28,460 bases of DNA from an uncultured Phascolarctobacterium sp. (GCF_905212365.1 NZ_CAJMEH010000019.1:1-28460); one strand, 5' to 3'. Counted from the first letter of the stretch, positions 13,922 through 22,280 are shown. Notes: generated by a model from the letters alone, not told the origin. Translations and numbers: made by a program.

Positions 13922-15475
13922 TCACTCAAACTCTATCGTTGCCGGCGGCTTCGTCGTGTAGTCGAACAGCACGCGGTTGATATGCTTTACTTCGTTGACA
14001 ATGCGATTGGCCGCAGCGGTAATCGTTGCCGGCGGCAGCATCGTAACCTCCGCCGTCATAAAGTCGGTGGTCGTTACTGCGCGCAGAGCGATAGCGTAGT
14101 CATAGGTACGGCCGTCACCCATAACGCCTACGCTGCGCATATTGGTCAAAGCGGCAAAATACTGGCTGGGACGCTCGCTCAGCGGCAGCTTATCCACCTC
14201 TTCGCGGTAAATAGCGTCGGCGTCCTGCACAATAGCCACCTTCTCCGGCGTTACGTAGCCGATAATGCGGATAGCCAGGCCAGGTCCCGGGAATGGCTGG
14301 CGTGCTACCAAATGCTCCGGCAGGCCCAGCTCACGGCCGGACTGACGCACTTCATCCTTAAACAGGTCGCGCAGCGGCTCGACAATCTCTTTGAAATCTA
14401 CGAAATCAGGCAGTCCTCCTACATTATGATGGCTCTTAATCGTAGCGGATTCGCCGCCCAGGCCGCTTTCCACCACGTCGGGGTAAATAGTGCCCTGCGC
14501 CAGATAATCCACAGCGCCGATTTTCTTCGCTTCTTCCTCAAATACGCGGATAAATTCCTCGCCAATAATTTTACGCTTCTTCTCCGGCTCGCACACGCCT
14601 GCCAGCTTATCGTAAAAGCGTTGGCGCGCGTCCACACAAATGAAATTAATATCGAACTGACCGCCCTCGCCAAATACGGCGCATACCTCCTCGCGCTCGT
14701 TTTTACGCAGCAGGCCGTGGTCGACAAATACGCAGGTCAGCTGCTTGCCAATGGCTTTGGCCAGCATAGCGGCACATACGCTGGAATCCACGCCGCCGGA
14801 TAAAGCGCACAGCACCTTGCCGTCGCCGATTTTAGCCTTCAAGGCTTGTACTGTCTGCTCTACGAAAGAATCCATCTTCCAGGTGCCTGCGCAGCCGCAA
14901 ACATTATAAACGAAATTGCTCAGCATCTGGGTACCGTTATCGGTATGCAGAACCTCCGGATGGAACTGCACGCAATACAGCTTGCGCTCCTCGTCCTGCG
15001 CTGCCGCTACCGGGCAGTTAGGAGTGTGGGCCACAATTTTAAAACCGGGAGCAACACGTTCAATATAATCGTTATGGCTCATCCAGCACACGTTCTGCTC
15101 CGGCAGGCCGGTAAAGAGCGGGCTGGCAGTATCCAGATCAACCAAGGTTTTGCCGTATTCGCGCTCAGGCGCCTTGCAGACATTGCCGCCCAAAGCGTGC
15201 ATCATTAGCTGGCTGCCATAGCAAATGCCCAAAACGGGCACGCCCCAGGTATAGATCTGCGGGTCGATGGTCGGAGAATCCGGCAGGTAAGCGCTGTTGG
15301 GGCCGCCGGTGAAAATAATACCCTTGAGGTTTTTCTCCTTAATTTTCTCTAAGCTGTGGGTGTAGGACACGATTTCGCAGTACACGCCGCATTCGCGCAC
15401 ACGTCTGGCGATAAGCTGATTGTACTGGCCGCCGAAGTCGATAACCAATACCATTTCCTGTTGATTAGTTTGCAT
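13922..15475 (-). CDS. guaA: GMP synthase (glutamine-hydrolysing)
   Basis: This enzyme converts XMP to GMP with ATP and glutamine, the last step of de novo guanine nucleotide synthesis. The class I glutaminase domain (about residues 10-200) shows TGGPNS, the nucleophile Cys in GICYGSQ and the His/Glu in CVQFHPEV. The ATP-pyrophosphatase domain has the PP-loop LSGGVDSS, followed by GTIYPDVVES, KSHHNVGG, the RQPFPGPGLAIRI substrate lid and the C-terminal dimerisation domain ending TTKPPATIEFE. The length of ~517 aa is normal. Start choice: the ATG at 15475 has GGAG 13-16 nt upstream, while an in-frame GTG at 15487 is only about 2 nt from that RBS; I prefer the ATG. It is monocistronic, with its own promoter. 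Confidence 0.97.
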   Translation of the reverse strand: MQTNQQEMVLVIDFGGQYNQLIARRVRECGVYCEIVSYTHSLEKIKEKNLKGIIFTGGPNSAYLPDSPTIDPQIYTWGVPVLGICYGSQLMMHALGGNVCKAPEREYGKTLVDLDTASPLFTGLPEQNVCWMSHNDYIERVAPGFKIVAHTPNCPVAAAQDEERKLYCVQFHPEVLHTDNGTQMLSNFVYNVCGCAGTWKMDSFVEQTVQALKAKIGDGKVLCALSGGVDSSVCAAMLAKAIGKQLTCVFVDHGLLRKNEREEVCAVFGEGGQFDINFICVDARQRFYDKLAGVCEPEKKRKIIGEEFIRVFEEEAKKIGAVDYLAQGTIYPDVVESGLGGESATIKSHHNVGGLPDFVDFKEIVEPLRDLFKDEVRQSGRELGLPEHLVARQPFPGPGLAIRIIGYVTPEKVAIVQDADAIYREEVDKLPLSERPSQYFAALTNMRSVGVMGDGRTYDYAIALRAVTTTDFMTAEVTMLPPATITAAANRIVNEVKHINRVLFDYTTKPPATIEFE

Positions 15476-15556
15476 ACCTTCCGTCACTCTCCTTTAATTA
15501 TTCAGCTGTTGCCGCAGCCGCTTATGTAAACAATAGAACGCTTTTTGTATAGTAGA

Positions 15557-15585
15557 ATATTACCATAAACAGCGGTAAATTGCAA
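15557..15585 (-). promoter_or_regulatory. guaA promoter
   Basis: TTGCAA, 17 nt, TAATAT on the minus strand. The -35 begins directly after the T-tract of the radA terminator. The predicted leader is about 75 nt. I saw no purine-riboswitch core in this leader. Confidence 0.65.
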
Positions 15586-15630
15586 CGAAAAAGGCCCCTC
15601 CGGCACAGTATATTGTGCTGAAGGGGCTTT
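15586..15630 (-). terminator. rho-independent terminator of the ctsR-clpC-radA operon
   Basis: A 17-bp stem with a few mismatches (left arm 15591-15607, right arm 15614-15630) is followed on the minus strand by TTTTTCG. It begins 4 nt after the radA stop. Confidence 0.85.
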
Positions 15631-15634
15631 CTGC

Positions 15635-17005
15635 TTATCGCTCAAAAAGAGCCTGCAAAGCCTGCTCTAAAGTTTTTACTTTGATAATCTGCGCTCTGGT
15701 ATCAGGAATTTTCAGTGAGCTGTCGGGAATGATAAATTTATGAAAGCCTAAGTTCACTCCGTCCAAAATACGCCGTTCCGGCGCGCTGACGCGGCGCACC
15801 TCGCCCGTCAGGCCCACCTCGCCAAAGCAAATGACGCCCTTGGGAATGGGACGGTTGCGATAGCTGCTGACCAGCGCCGCCGCCACCGCCAAATCTGCCG
15901 CAGGCTCCGTAATACGCATACCGCCTACCACGTTGACATAAGCGTCGTACATGCCAAAGTCCAACCCCAGCCGCCGCTCTAAAATCGCCAGCAGCATATT
16001 CACCCGGTTATAATCAAAGCCCACGGCCGTGCGCCGCGGCATACCATAGGGCGTTTTAGCCACTAAAGCCTGAAACTCGACCATAATGGGACGGTTGCCC
16101 TCCATGCAGGCGCCAATCATACTGCCCGCCGCCTCGCCGTCACGGTCCTCCAAAAAAAGTCCCGCAGGGTTGGCTACCTCAGCTAGGCCCCCTGCTTCCA
16201 TGGAAAAAATACCGCTTTCCTCCGTACTGCCGAAACGGTTTTTCAGCGCCCGCAGCACACGGAAGGCGTAGGAACGGTCGCCCTCGAACTGCAGCACCAC
16301 GTCCACCATATGCTCCAGCAGCCGCGGCCCGGCAATATTGCCGTCCTTAGTAACGTGGCCGATGACCAGCACCGCAATGCCCGTAGTTTTGGCAAACTGC
16401 AGCAGCTTGGCCGTACACTCGCGCACCTGGCCCACGCTGCCCGCCGCCGTTTGCAGCTCCGGGTTATACATGGTCTGAATACTGTCGATAATCAAAAGCT
16501 GCGGCTGCACAGCGTTGGCCTGGGTTAAAATAGCGTCCAAATCTGTCGCCGTCATAATCAGCAGGTTGCTGCCGGCGCTGGCGCCGCCCAAACGCACGGC
16601 ACGCATAGCCGTCTGCTCCTCGCTTTCCTCGCCGCTGACGTAAAGCACCTTCACGCCGCGCTGACCGAAGCGCAGCCCCGCATCCAGCAAAATCGTAGAT
16701 TTGCCGATGCCCGGCGTTCCGCCCAGCAGCACCAGGCTACCCGGCACGACGCCTCCGCCCAGAACCCGGTCAAATTCGCGGATGCCCGTCGCCAAGCGCT
16801 CCACCTTCACCTGCGCCACGCTGGCAATCGTGCGGGGCTTAACCTTTTCGCTGCCAACAGGCAGATAGCTCTTGCTAGGCTTAGCGCTGACCTCGGCCTC
16901 CTCTACGAGCGTATCCCAAGCGCCGCATTCAGGGCAGCGACCCAACCACTTGGCAGCCACATAGCCGCAGCTTTGGCATACAAAACGATATTTAGTCTTC
17001 GCCAT
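15635..17005 (-). CDS. radA: DNA repair protein RadA (Sms)
   Basis: This is a RecA-related ATPase that promotes branch migration during recombinational repair. It has an N-terminal C4 zinc finger (C10, C13, C24, C27 in FVCQSCG...GRCPECG), Walker A GTPGIGKST at about residues 96-104, the RadA-specific LKNRFGST motif and a C-terminal Lon-protease-like domain (KTPYGMPRRTAVGFDYNR, then GGMRITEPAADLAVAAAL). The ~456-aa length is normal. The ATG at 17005 lies 1 nt beyond the clpC stop (TAGCATG), with AAGGGTG inside the clpC end as RBS; an in-frame GTG at 17014 lacks spacing. It is the last gene of the ctsR operon, as in many Firmicutes. Confidence 0.97.
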   Translation of the reverse strand: MAKTKYRFVCQSCGYVAAKWLGRCPECGAWDTLVEEAEVSAKPSKSYLPVGSEKVKPRTIASVAQVKVERLATGIREFDRVLGGGVVPGSLVLLGGTPGIGKSTILLDAGLRFGQRGVKVLYVSGEESEEQTAMRAVRLGGASAGSNLLIMTATDLDAILTQANAVQPQLLIIDSIQTMYNPELQTAAGSVGQVRECTAKLLQFAKTTGIAVLVIGHVTKDGNIAGPRLLEHMVDVVLQFEGDRSYAFRVLRALKNRFGSTEESGIFSMEAGGLAEVANPAGLFLEDRDGEAAGSMIGACMEGNRPIMVEFQALVAKTPYGMPRRTAVGFDYNRVNMLLAILERRLGLDFGMYDAYVNVVGGMRITEPAADLAVAAALVSSYRNRPIPKGVICFGEVGLTGEVRRVSAPERRILDGVNLGFHKFIIPDSSLKIPDTRAQIIKVKTLEQALQALFER

Positions 17006-17006
17006 G

Positions 17007-19709
17007 CTATTCACCCTTAGCCGCCGCTGCTACCGGCTCTCTGTCCACCGGCAGCTCCAACAGAAAATGCGCTCCCTCTACGGCCTTATGAAAGGTCAGA
17101 CGCTTGCCGCCGTCGTCCTCGGCAAGCAGCTTATCGCCCTTGTGGAATTGACCTGCCAGGAACAAATCGCTGACCGGGTCCTCCACCAGCTTGCGCAAAG
17201 CGCGACGCAAAGGACGCGCGCCGTATTTGCTGTCGCTGCCTTCCTTTAGTAACAGCTGCCGCGCGCCCGGCGTCAGCTCTACGGACAAGCCGTTGGCAGC
17301 CATGCGCTTATTCAGCTCGGCCAGCAGATTATCGGCAATACGCTCCAGCTGCTCACGTCCCAAAGGATTAAAGACCAGCGTTTCGTCCACACGGTTTAAA
17401 AATTCCGGACGGAAGACCTGCTTGATTTCGTTTAAAACCTGCTCCTTGCGGCTCTGCAGCTCGCCGACAGCGCTAGCGGCAAAGCCCAAAGGCTTGCTCA
17501 TGCTCAAGCGCTGCGCTCCCGCATTACTGGTCATAATAATCACCGCATTGCGGAAGTCCACCGTGCGGCCCTGCCCATCCGTCAAGCGCCCGTCCTCCAT
17601 AATCTGCAAAAGCAGATTGAATACGTCGGGATGGGCCTTTTCAATTTCGTCCAGCAGCACCACGCAGTAAGGCTTACGCCGCACCGCGTCCGTCAGCTGG
17701 CCGCCCTCGTCGTAACCCACATAGCCCGGAGGCGCGCCAATCAGCCGCGCCGTAGTGTGCTTTTCCATATATTCGGACATATCAAAGCGCAGCATGGCTC
17801 GCTCATCGCCAAACAGCTCCTCTGCCAGCGCTTTAGCCAGTTCCGTTTTGCCCACGCCCGTAGGCCCTAAAAACAGGAAGGAGCCCACCGGCCTGTTAGC
17901 GTCCTTAAAGCCTGCCCGCGCCCGGCGCACAGCCCTGCTGACGGCGGCTACCGCTTCGCTCTGGCCGATAACGCGCCGCTCCAAGCGGCTTTCCAGCTGC
18001 AACAGCCGCTGGCTTTCGCTTTCCGTAAGCTTTGCTAAGGGAATGCCGGTCCAGGAGGAAACTACTTCCGCCACATCCTCCTCGCTGACGGGAATTTCCT
18101 TGGCTACCTCGGCCAAGGCTGCCGCCAGCTGCTTCTGCAAAGCGTTCTCCTTATCCCGCAGCTTAGCGGCTTCCTCATAATCCTGCTTATCCACCGCGTC
18201 TTCCTTTTCCAGCTGCGTATATTCCAGCTCCTCCTGCAATTTACGCGCCGGCTCGCTGCGCTTATACAGCTTAATGCGCAGACGGGCGCAGGCCTCGTCC
18301 ATTAAATCGATAGCCTTATCCGGCAAATTACGGTCGGTAATATAACGGTCGCTGAGAGCTACCGCCGCCTTTACGGCCTCCGGCGTAATCTGCAGCTTGT
18401 GGAAATCCTCGTAATGCTTACGCAGACCCAGCAGCATTTTTTCGCTGTCCGCCGCGCTGGGCACATTGACCAGCACCGGCTGAAAGCGCCGCTCTAAAGC
18501 CGCGTCCTTCTCGATATGCTTGCGGTATTCGTCGATAGTCGTCGCGCCGATAATCTGCAGCTCGCCCCGCGCCAAAGCCGGTTTAATAATATTAGCCGCG
18601 TCGATGCTGCCCTCGGCGCTGCCTGCGCCGATGATCGTGTGCAGCTCGTCCACAAAAAGGATAATGCGCTTATCCGCACGCAGCAGCTGCAAAATTTCCT
18701 TCATTCTGTCCTCGAACTCGCCCCGGTATTTAGCGCCGGCCACCAGCATACCTATTTCCAGGGAAAAAACTATCTTATGCTGTAAAAATTCCGGCACCTC
18801 GCCCTTGACGATCTGCTGCGCCAAAGCCTCGGCCACGGCGGTTTTGCCTACGCCCGCCTCGCCGATAATAACAGGATTGTTCTTCGTGCGGCGGCACAAA
18901 ATCTGAATCAGGCGCTCCACCTCCTGCTCGCGGCCAATCACCGGGTCAATACGCCCGTTAGCGGCATCGCTGTTCAGATTACGGCCATAGCCAGAAAGCA
19001 CCTCCAGCACATCGCTGCCCTTAGCCTCCTTAGTCTGGCGAAAGCTGCGTCCAGGCACGGACTTGCGCTGCTCGTCCAAACTGTCGACAATCTTCTGCAC
19101 GTCCTCCAGCGTAATGCCAAACTTGCGCAAGACCTGACAGGCAATGCCGTCGCCTGCCGCTAACAGGCCCAACAGCAGCTGCTCGCTGCCGACGTAATTT
19201 TGCCTGCGCATCTGCGCCTGCGCCGCAGCCTGTTCCAATACCATTTTCGCCCGTTGGCTGTACTGGGGCAAAGCGCTCTTTTTCGCGCCTTTATCCAGCC
19301 AGCCTTCCAGCTCTTTGGCAATTTCAGCTAAATTATCGTGCAGGCGGCGCAGTATTTTTTGCCCGGAGCAAGCGTCAGCCGCCAAAAGTCCGGCCAAAAT
19401 ATGCTCCGTGCCGATATGCTCGCTGCCGCAATCCAAAGCCTTATTGGCCGCCAGCTGCAGCACCTGCGCTGCAGCAGCGGTAAAGCCTTCCTTAGTAACC
19501 TTTTTGCGCGGCCTGCCCTGCTCCTGCATCAGCTCCTTAAAAAAATTCAAAGCCTGCTGCGGCGTTACGTTAGCCGCTCCCAAGCCTAAACCCGTGGGTA
19601 AATATTCCGTAGCGCAATCCTCGCACAGCCACTTATCCACCTGTTTATCTCCCATCAGGCACACCATATGCATAATGGCCTGTTTTTTATGACAATTTTC
19701 ACACAGCAT
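17007..19709 (-). CDS. clpC: ClpC-type AAA+ unfoldase with N-terminal zinc finger, 900 aa
   Basis: This is the ATPase subunit of the Clp protease, which unfolds stress-damaged proteins. Residues 1-33 hold a C4 zinc finger (C3, C6, C29, C32), as in McsA or ClpE, not usual for ClpC. Then follow a Clp_N double repeat (about 78-220), AAA1 with Walker A GEAGVGKT (283-290) and LFVDELHTIIG, a UVR-like middle segment (EEAAKLRDKENALQKQL), and AAA2 with GPTGVGKT (615-622), DEIEKAHPDVF and the C-terminal D2-small domain. It starts 4 nt after ctsR with GGAGGTGAG as RBS. mcsA and mcsB, normally between ctsR and clpC, are absent, so the zinc finger may supply part of the McsA role (inference). Confidence 0.95.
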   Translation of the reverse strand: MLCENCHKKQAIMHMVCLMGDKQVDKWLCEDCATEYLPTGLGLGAANVTPQQALNFFKELMQEQGRPRKKVTKEGFTAAAAQVLQLAANKALDCGSEHIGTEHILAGLLAADACSGQKILRRLHDNLAEIAKELEGWLDKGAKKSALPQYSQRAKMVLEQAAAQAQMRRQNYVGSEQLLLGLLAAGDGIACQVLRKFGITLEDVQKIVDSLDEQRKSVPGRSFRQTKEAKGSDVLEVLSGYGRNLNSDAANGRIDPVIGREQEVERLIQILCRRTKNNPVIIGEAGVGKTAVAEALAQQIVKGEVPEFLQHKIVFSLEIGMLVAGAKYRGEFEDRMKEILQLLRADKRIILFVDELHTIIGAGSAEGSIDAANIIKPALARGELQIIGATTIDEYRKHIEKDAALERRFQPVLVNVPSAADSEKMLLGLRKHYEDFHKLQITPEAVKAAVALSDRYITDRNLPDKAIDLMDEACARLRIKLYKRSEPARKLQEELEYTQLEKEDAVDKQDYEEAAKLRDKENALQKQLAAALAEVAKEIPVSEEDVAEVVSSWTGIPLAKLTESESQRLLQLESRLERRVIGQSEAVAAVSRAVRRARAGFKDANRPVGSFLFLGPTGVGKTELAKALAEELFGDERAMLRFDMSEYMEKHTTARLIGAPPGYVGYDEGGQLTDAVRRKPYCVVLLDEIEKAHPDVFNLLLQIMEDGRLTDGQGRTVDFRNAVIIMTSNAGAQRLSMSKPLGFAASAVGELQSRKEQVLNEIKQVFRPEFLNRVDETLVFNPLGREQLERIADNLLAELNKRMAANGLSVELTPGARQLLLKEGSDSKYGARPLRRALRKLVEDPVSDLFLAGQFHKGDKLLAEDDGGKRLTFHKAVEGAHFLLELPVDREPVAAAAKGE

Positions 19710-19713
19710 AAGC

Positions 19714-20115
19714 TCACCTCCGCCCCGCGCCGTTCAGCAGCGCCATCGCCTGCTGCAGCACAGCCTTCTTCTTCGCTTCATCCGCATCGATAATATGCAG
19801 CATATATTTCAACAAAGCCCGCTCTCTGGCCGTAATCAGCTTTTGTCCGGCCAAATGCTCCACCAGCTCGGCCGCAGCTGGTTCCTTCTGCGGCTCCATA
19901 CGCACAATGCGCACAAAACCGCCGCTGCCCCGGCGGGACTCTACCATAAAGCCCCGTTCCGGCGTAAAGCGGGTGCTAAGAACATAGCTGATCTGCGACG
20001 GCGCGCAGGACAGCCTTTCTGCCAGCTCATTGCGCTGCACCAAAAGCGCGTCCTCGTGATCGCGTAGCAATTCTCCTATGATAAAGCTTTCGATAGCGTC
20101 TGCTAAATTTCTCAT
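19714..20115 (-). CDS. ctsR: transcriptional repressor of class III heat-shock genes
   Basis: CtsR represses clp genes at normal temperature through its winged HTH. The 133-aa product shows NELAERLSCAPSQISYVLST, then RFTPERGFMVESRRGSGGFV, the wing whose glycine-rich turn senses heat in the family. A C-terminal helical domain follows. B. subtilis CtsR is about 154 aa, so this one has a short C-terminus. The C-terminal domain is where McsB acts in Bacillus, which fits the absence of mcsB. The ATG at 20115 has AGGTGA 6 nt upstream; a TTG at 20121 is possible. It is the first gene of the ctsR-clpC-radA operon and probably autoregulated. Confidence 0.94.
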   Translation of the reverse strand: MRNLADAIESFIIGELLRDHEDALLVQRNELAERLSCAPSQISYVLSTRFTPERGFMVESRRGSGGFVRIVRMEPQKEPAAAELVEHLAGQKLITARERALLKYMLHIIDADEAKKKAVLQQAMALLNGAGRR

Positions 20116-20149
20116 AATCAATCACCTGCAAAGGAATTCATTTGCTACT

Positions 20150-20178
20150 ATTATATTTGACTTTTCGACTTTAAGCAA
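20150..20178 (-). promoter_or_regulatory. ctsR-operon promoter with overlapping CtsR-like box
   Basis: TTGCTT, 17 nt, TATAAT on the minus strand. The spacer contains AGTCGAA and AGTCAAA (20156-20162 and 20164-20170 on the plus strand as TTTGACT and TTCGACT). These are two CtsR-type heptads separated by 1 nt instead of the canonical 3. Binding there would occlude RNA polymerase. Confidence 0.7.
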
Positions 20179-20229
20179 GTGAAATTATTATGACGCGCGT
20201 TATTGACGACGGAAAATAAAAACGAAGCG

Positions 20230-20258
20230 AAAAGAAAAATCCACCTCGCAGGTGGATT
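20230..20258 (-). terminator. terminator after the thioesterase operon
   Basis: A perfect 9-bp stem (AATCCACCT / AGGTGGATT, loop of 3 nt) is followed by TTTCTTTT on the minus strand. It lies 33 nt past the stop of the gene at 20292. Confidence 0.85.
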
Positions 20259-20291
20259 CTTCAACGCTCTGCCAAAAAGCAAAGCGAAATA

Positions 20292-20819
20292 TTATTTTAC
20301 TAACGCGCGCAGCTCTTCGGCGGTCAGCGTAAAGTATTCCTTAATCGTATACAGCTCGCGGCGGCCGCGGCAGTCGGCAAACAGCGCTACGTCCACATCG
20401 GGAATATTGGCAAGAGCCTCCTCGATGCTCTTGCCCTTTCTGGCGTAAGCTTCAAAGCGCAGCACCAGCTTTTTCCCTGTACCCGCCGGAACCAGCAAGG
20501 CTTCAAAATAATCGTCGTCGCGCAGCACGCCTTCCAGATTTACCTTGCCGCGCAGCAAAATATCGTCATACTGCTCCTGGGGCAGATAAATTCTCATGTA
20601 AGCGTCAAGAATCGTACCCTCCTGCTTACCAACATTATCAAAGGGCACCTCCAGCTGAAAATCAACGCGGCCGTCACGCTCCGCCGCCTTCACAGCCGCA
20701 GTACGCTGCTTAGTCAGCAGACGCATCTCAGCGTCGCCCTGCAAAGCGATATATACGGCAACTGCCAGCACGCCCAACAGCGCTAAGGCGATAAGTATTC
20801 CAATAATAGTACACAGCAT
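20292..20819 (-). CDS. hypothetical single-pass membrane protein, 175 aa
   Basis: Residues 3-27 (CTIIGILIALALLGVLAVAVYI) form one transmembrane helix. The remainder is a soluble alpha/beta domain with VDFQLEVPFDNVGKQEGTI, YLPQEQYDDILLRGKVN and KLVLRFEAYARKGKSIEEAL. The domain seems to be beta-sandwich-like and may lie outside the membrane. I do not recognise the family. AGGAGG lies 7 nt before the ATG. It starts 12 nt after the F420-ligase-like gene and is followed by a strong terminator, so it is the last gene of a three-gene operon. Its function may relate to those neighbours, but nothing in the sequence says how. Confidence 0.8.
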   Translation of the reverse strand: MLCTIIGILIALALLGVLAVAVYIALQGDAEMRLLTKQRTAAVKAAERDGRVDFQLEVPFDNVGKQEGTILDAYMRIYLPQEQYDDILLRGKVNLEGVLRDDDYFEALLVPAGTGKKLVLRFEAYARKGKSIEEALANIPDVDVALFADCRGRRELYTIKEYFTLTAEELRALVK

Positions 20820-20831
20820 TTTGCTACCTCC

Positions 20832-21476
20832 TTACGCCTTACGATAATTCTTAATAATGCAGATAGGCGTTTTTTCGCTGCCGTTGCCAAAGGGATTATC
20901 AATCAATATCGCGGCCACCTTATCGGCGTCCACGCCTTTAGACACGCCCAGCACAGCGCTGCGCTTCAAATCGTTAACGTCGGCAATAGCTGCGCCATAG
21001 CAGCCGCAGGCCTTGGTAATAGCCTCCGCCACCTTGGCAGGCTCCGCAGGACCATAAACCACATGCTTATCATAGGGCGGCATCGTGCCGGTAATATCGT
21101 CAATTAAACGCGCCTGCTCGCCTGCCATGCGGTAGAAGGTGCCGCTTACGCCCACGCATTTAGCGGCAAAGCCGCAAATAACAGCCCACAGCACCCGCGC
21201 GCCGCCCTCGGCGTCAATCAGCGCCTGCATGCTGTACCAGCTGCTGATACTGCCCTTGGACGGGAACAAATGGCTCAGAGTTTTCGCTAAAAATCCGGGA
21301 TGAAACTCCTCACAGCGCAAAGCCCGGCCCTGAGTAATCGCCACCACGCTTTCGGCAGCGCAAACAACGTCGTTCGGACCAATTTTATCCTTGCCAAACT
21401 CCAAAATCGCATCGCAAATATCGTCGTGATGCGTCAAAATTCTTGTAGGCACAGGAATAATCTCATACTTTTCCAT
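20832..21476 (-). CDS. coenzyme F420-0:L-glutamate ligase-like protein, 214 aa
   Basis: The product shows IIPVPTRILTHHDDICDAI and NDVVCAAESVVAITQGRA, the N-terminal pattern of the F420_ligase (CofE-like) domain, then WYSMQALIDAEGGARVLWAV and GCYGAAIADVNDLKRSAVLG, and ends with NPFGNGSEKTPICII. True CofE adds gamma-linked glutamates to F420-0 in methanogens and actinobacteria. Firmicutes generally lack F420, so this member probably modifies something else; its substrate is unknown. The ATG at 21476 has GGAGGAG 7 nt upstream; the frame is open further up but that overlaps the thioesterase gene. It lies 4 nt after the thioesterase stop. Confidence 0.83.
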   Translation of the reverse strand: MEKYEIIPVPTRILTHHDDICDAILEFGKDKIGPNDVVCAAESVVAITQGRALRCEEFHPGFLAKTLSHLFPSKGSISSWYSMQALIDAEGGARVLWAVICGFAAKCVGVSGTFYRMAGEQARLIDDITGTMPPYDKHVVYGPAEPAKVAEAITKACGCYGAAIADVNDLKRSAVLGVSKGVDADKVAAILIDNPFGNGSEKTPICIIKNYRKA

Positions 21477-21480
21477 ACTT

Positions 21481-21903
21481 TCACTCCTCCGCAGCCTTAT
21501 CCGCCGCATATACCTTCTGAATTTTATCAAACCAGCAGGGAGACAGGCGAATAATGTGCCCCTCCTTGTCGGTAAATACATTGCGGGTATGACCCTCCAC
21601 CGCCACAGCGCCGTCGCGCAGGCGAATGACCTTATAATCAAATTCCATCTTCGCTTTATTAAAGGCGCTCATTCTTACCTGTACCTCAAAATCATCGTCA
21701 AAGGTGCAGGAATTTTTGTACTGCGCCTTCACCTCGGTAATGGGAAAAATAACGCCGGCGTCCATCAGCTCGCCCAAAGTAATGCCGCAGGCGCGCAGAT
21801 AAGCCACGCGGCCCATTTCAAACCAACGCAGATAGTTGGCGTGATGCACCACGCCCATCATATCAGTTTCTACAAAGCGCACCTTATCTCTTATCGTAAT
21901 CAT
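21481..21903 (-). CDS. hot-dog fold acyl-CoA thioesterase (YbgC/FadM type), 140 aa
   Basis: This is a 4-hydroxybenzoyl-CoA thioesterase-family enzyme expected to hydrolyse acyl-CoA thioesters. The active-site region is VRFVETDMMGVVHHANYLRW, with the catalytic Asp in ETD and the HHANY motif. FPITEVKAQYKNSCTFDDDF and the strand following it complete the hot-dog fold. The ~140-aa length is typical. AAAGGAGC lies upstream of the ATG at 21903. First gene of a three-gene operon from the extended -10 promoter at 21936. The physiological acyl-CoA is unknown; pairing with an F420-ligase-like gene gives no direct hint. Confidence 0.9.
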   Translation of the reverse strand: MITIRDKVRFVETDMMGVVHHANYLRWFEMGRVAYLRACGITLGELMDAGVIFPITEVKAQYKNSCTFDDDFEVQVRMSAFNKAKMEFDYKVIRLRDGAVAVEGHTRNVFTDKEGHIIRLSPCWFDKIQKVYAADKAAEE

Positions 21904-21935
21904 ATTAGCTCCTTTTCCTTGCGAATCAATTCATT

Positions 21936-21944
21936 ATTATAGCA
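21936..21944 (-). promoter_or_regulatory. extended -10 promoter of the thioesterase operon
   Basis: TGCTATAAT on the minus strand, with no good -35 at 17 nt. The leader is about 25 nt. The gene-free stretch 21945-22097 shows nothing else. Confidence 0.6.
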
Positions 21945-22097
21945 CTTTTACGCCAAAGTACATACCTAAATCTCGTTCAGACTGTAAAATTTTTCTGCGC
22001 CCACAGCGTCCGGCGCAGCGCACAGCTAGGCTGGAACGCCTGGCCCGCTTACATTGTAGCATATTTACGGCATGAATACAAAAAAGCGCTAATAGCT

Positions 22098-22126
22098 TTG
22101 CATAAGTTTCACAGTTGTGGTATAAT
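22098..22126 (+). promoter_or_regulatory. tRNA-Arg promoter
   Basis: TTGCAT, 17 nt, TATAAT, with the predicted start about 22 nt before the tRNA. Confidence 0.75.
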
Positions 22127-22154
22127 AGCTATTGTCACATTAACCATATTTTAT

Positions 22155-22230
22155 GGCCCCGTAGCTCAGAGGATAAAGCGTCTGCCTCCGGAGCAGAAGA
22201 TCGTTGGTTCGAATCCAATCGGGGTCACCA
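22155..22230 (+). tRNA. tRNA-Arg (anticodon CCG)
   Basis: All arms fold: the acceptor GGCCCCG pairs with CGGGGTC (one G-U); the D-arm GCT/AGC; the anticodon stem TCTGC/GCAGA with loop CTCCGGA, so the anticodon is CCG; the T-arm GTTGG/CCAAT with loop TTCGAAT. The discriminator is A and the CCA tail is encoded. It is 76 nt long. It would read CGG arginine codons. Confidence 0.97.
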
Positions 22231-22239
22231 GAAAAAAGC

Positions 22240-22280
22240 AGTCCCTTTCCACGCCAAATGGAAAGGGACTTTTATTTTTA
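22240..22280 (+). terminator. terminator of the tRNA-Arg gene
   Basis: A perfect 12-bp stem (22240-22251 with 22259-22270, AGTCCCTTTCCA) has a 7-nt loop and is followed by TTTATTTTTATT. It starts 10 nt after the tRNA. Confidence 0.9.

Noticed and set aside
5800..13930. attL/attR direct repeats bounding the accessory block
   Set aside because: I compared both edges by eye and found no shared repeat longer than about 8 bp, and no integrase gene in the block.
13877..14803. Plus-strand 308-codon open frame opposite guaA
   Set aside because: The opposite strand encodes an unmistakable GMP synthase; the frame is a GC-skew shadow.
15486..15556. Purine riboswitch in the guaA leader
   Set aside because: The ~75-nt leader lacks the conserved three-way-junction core sequences; no supporting pairing was found.
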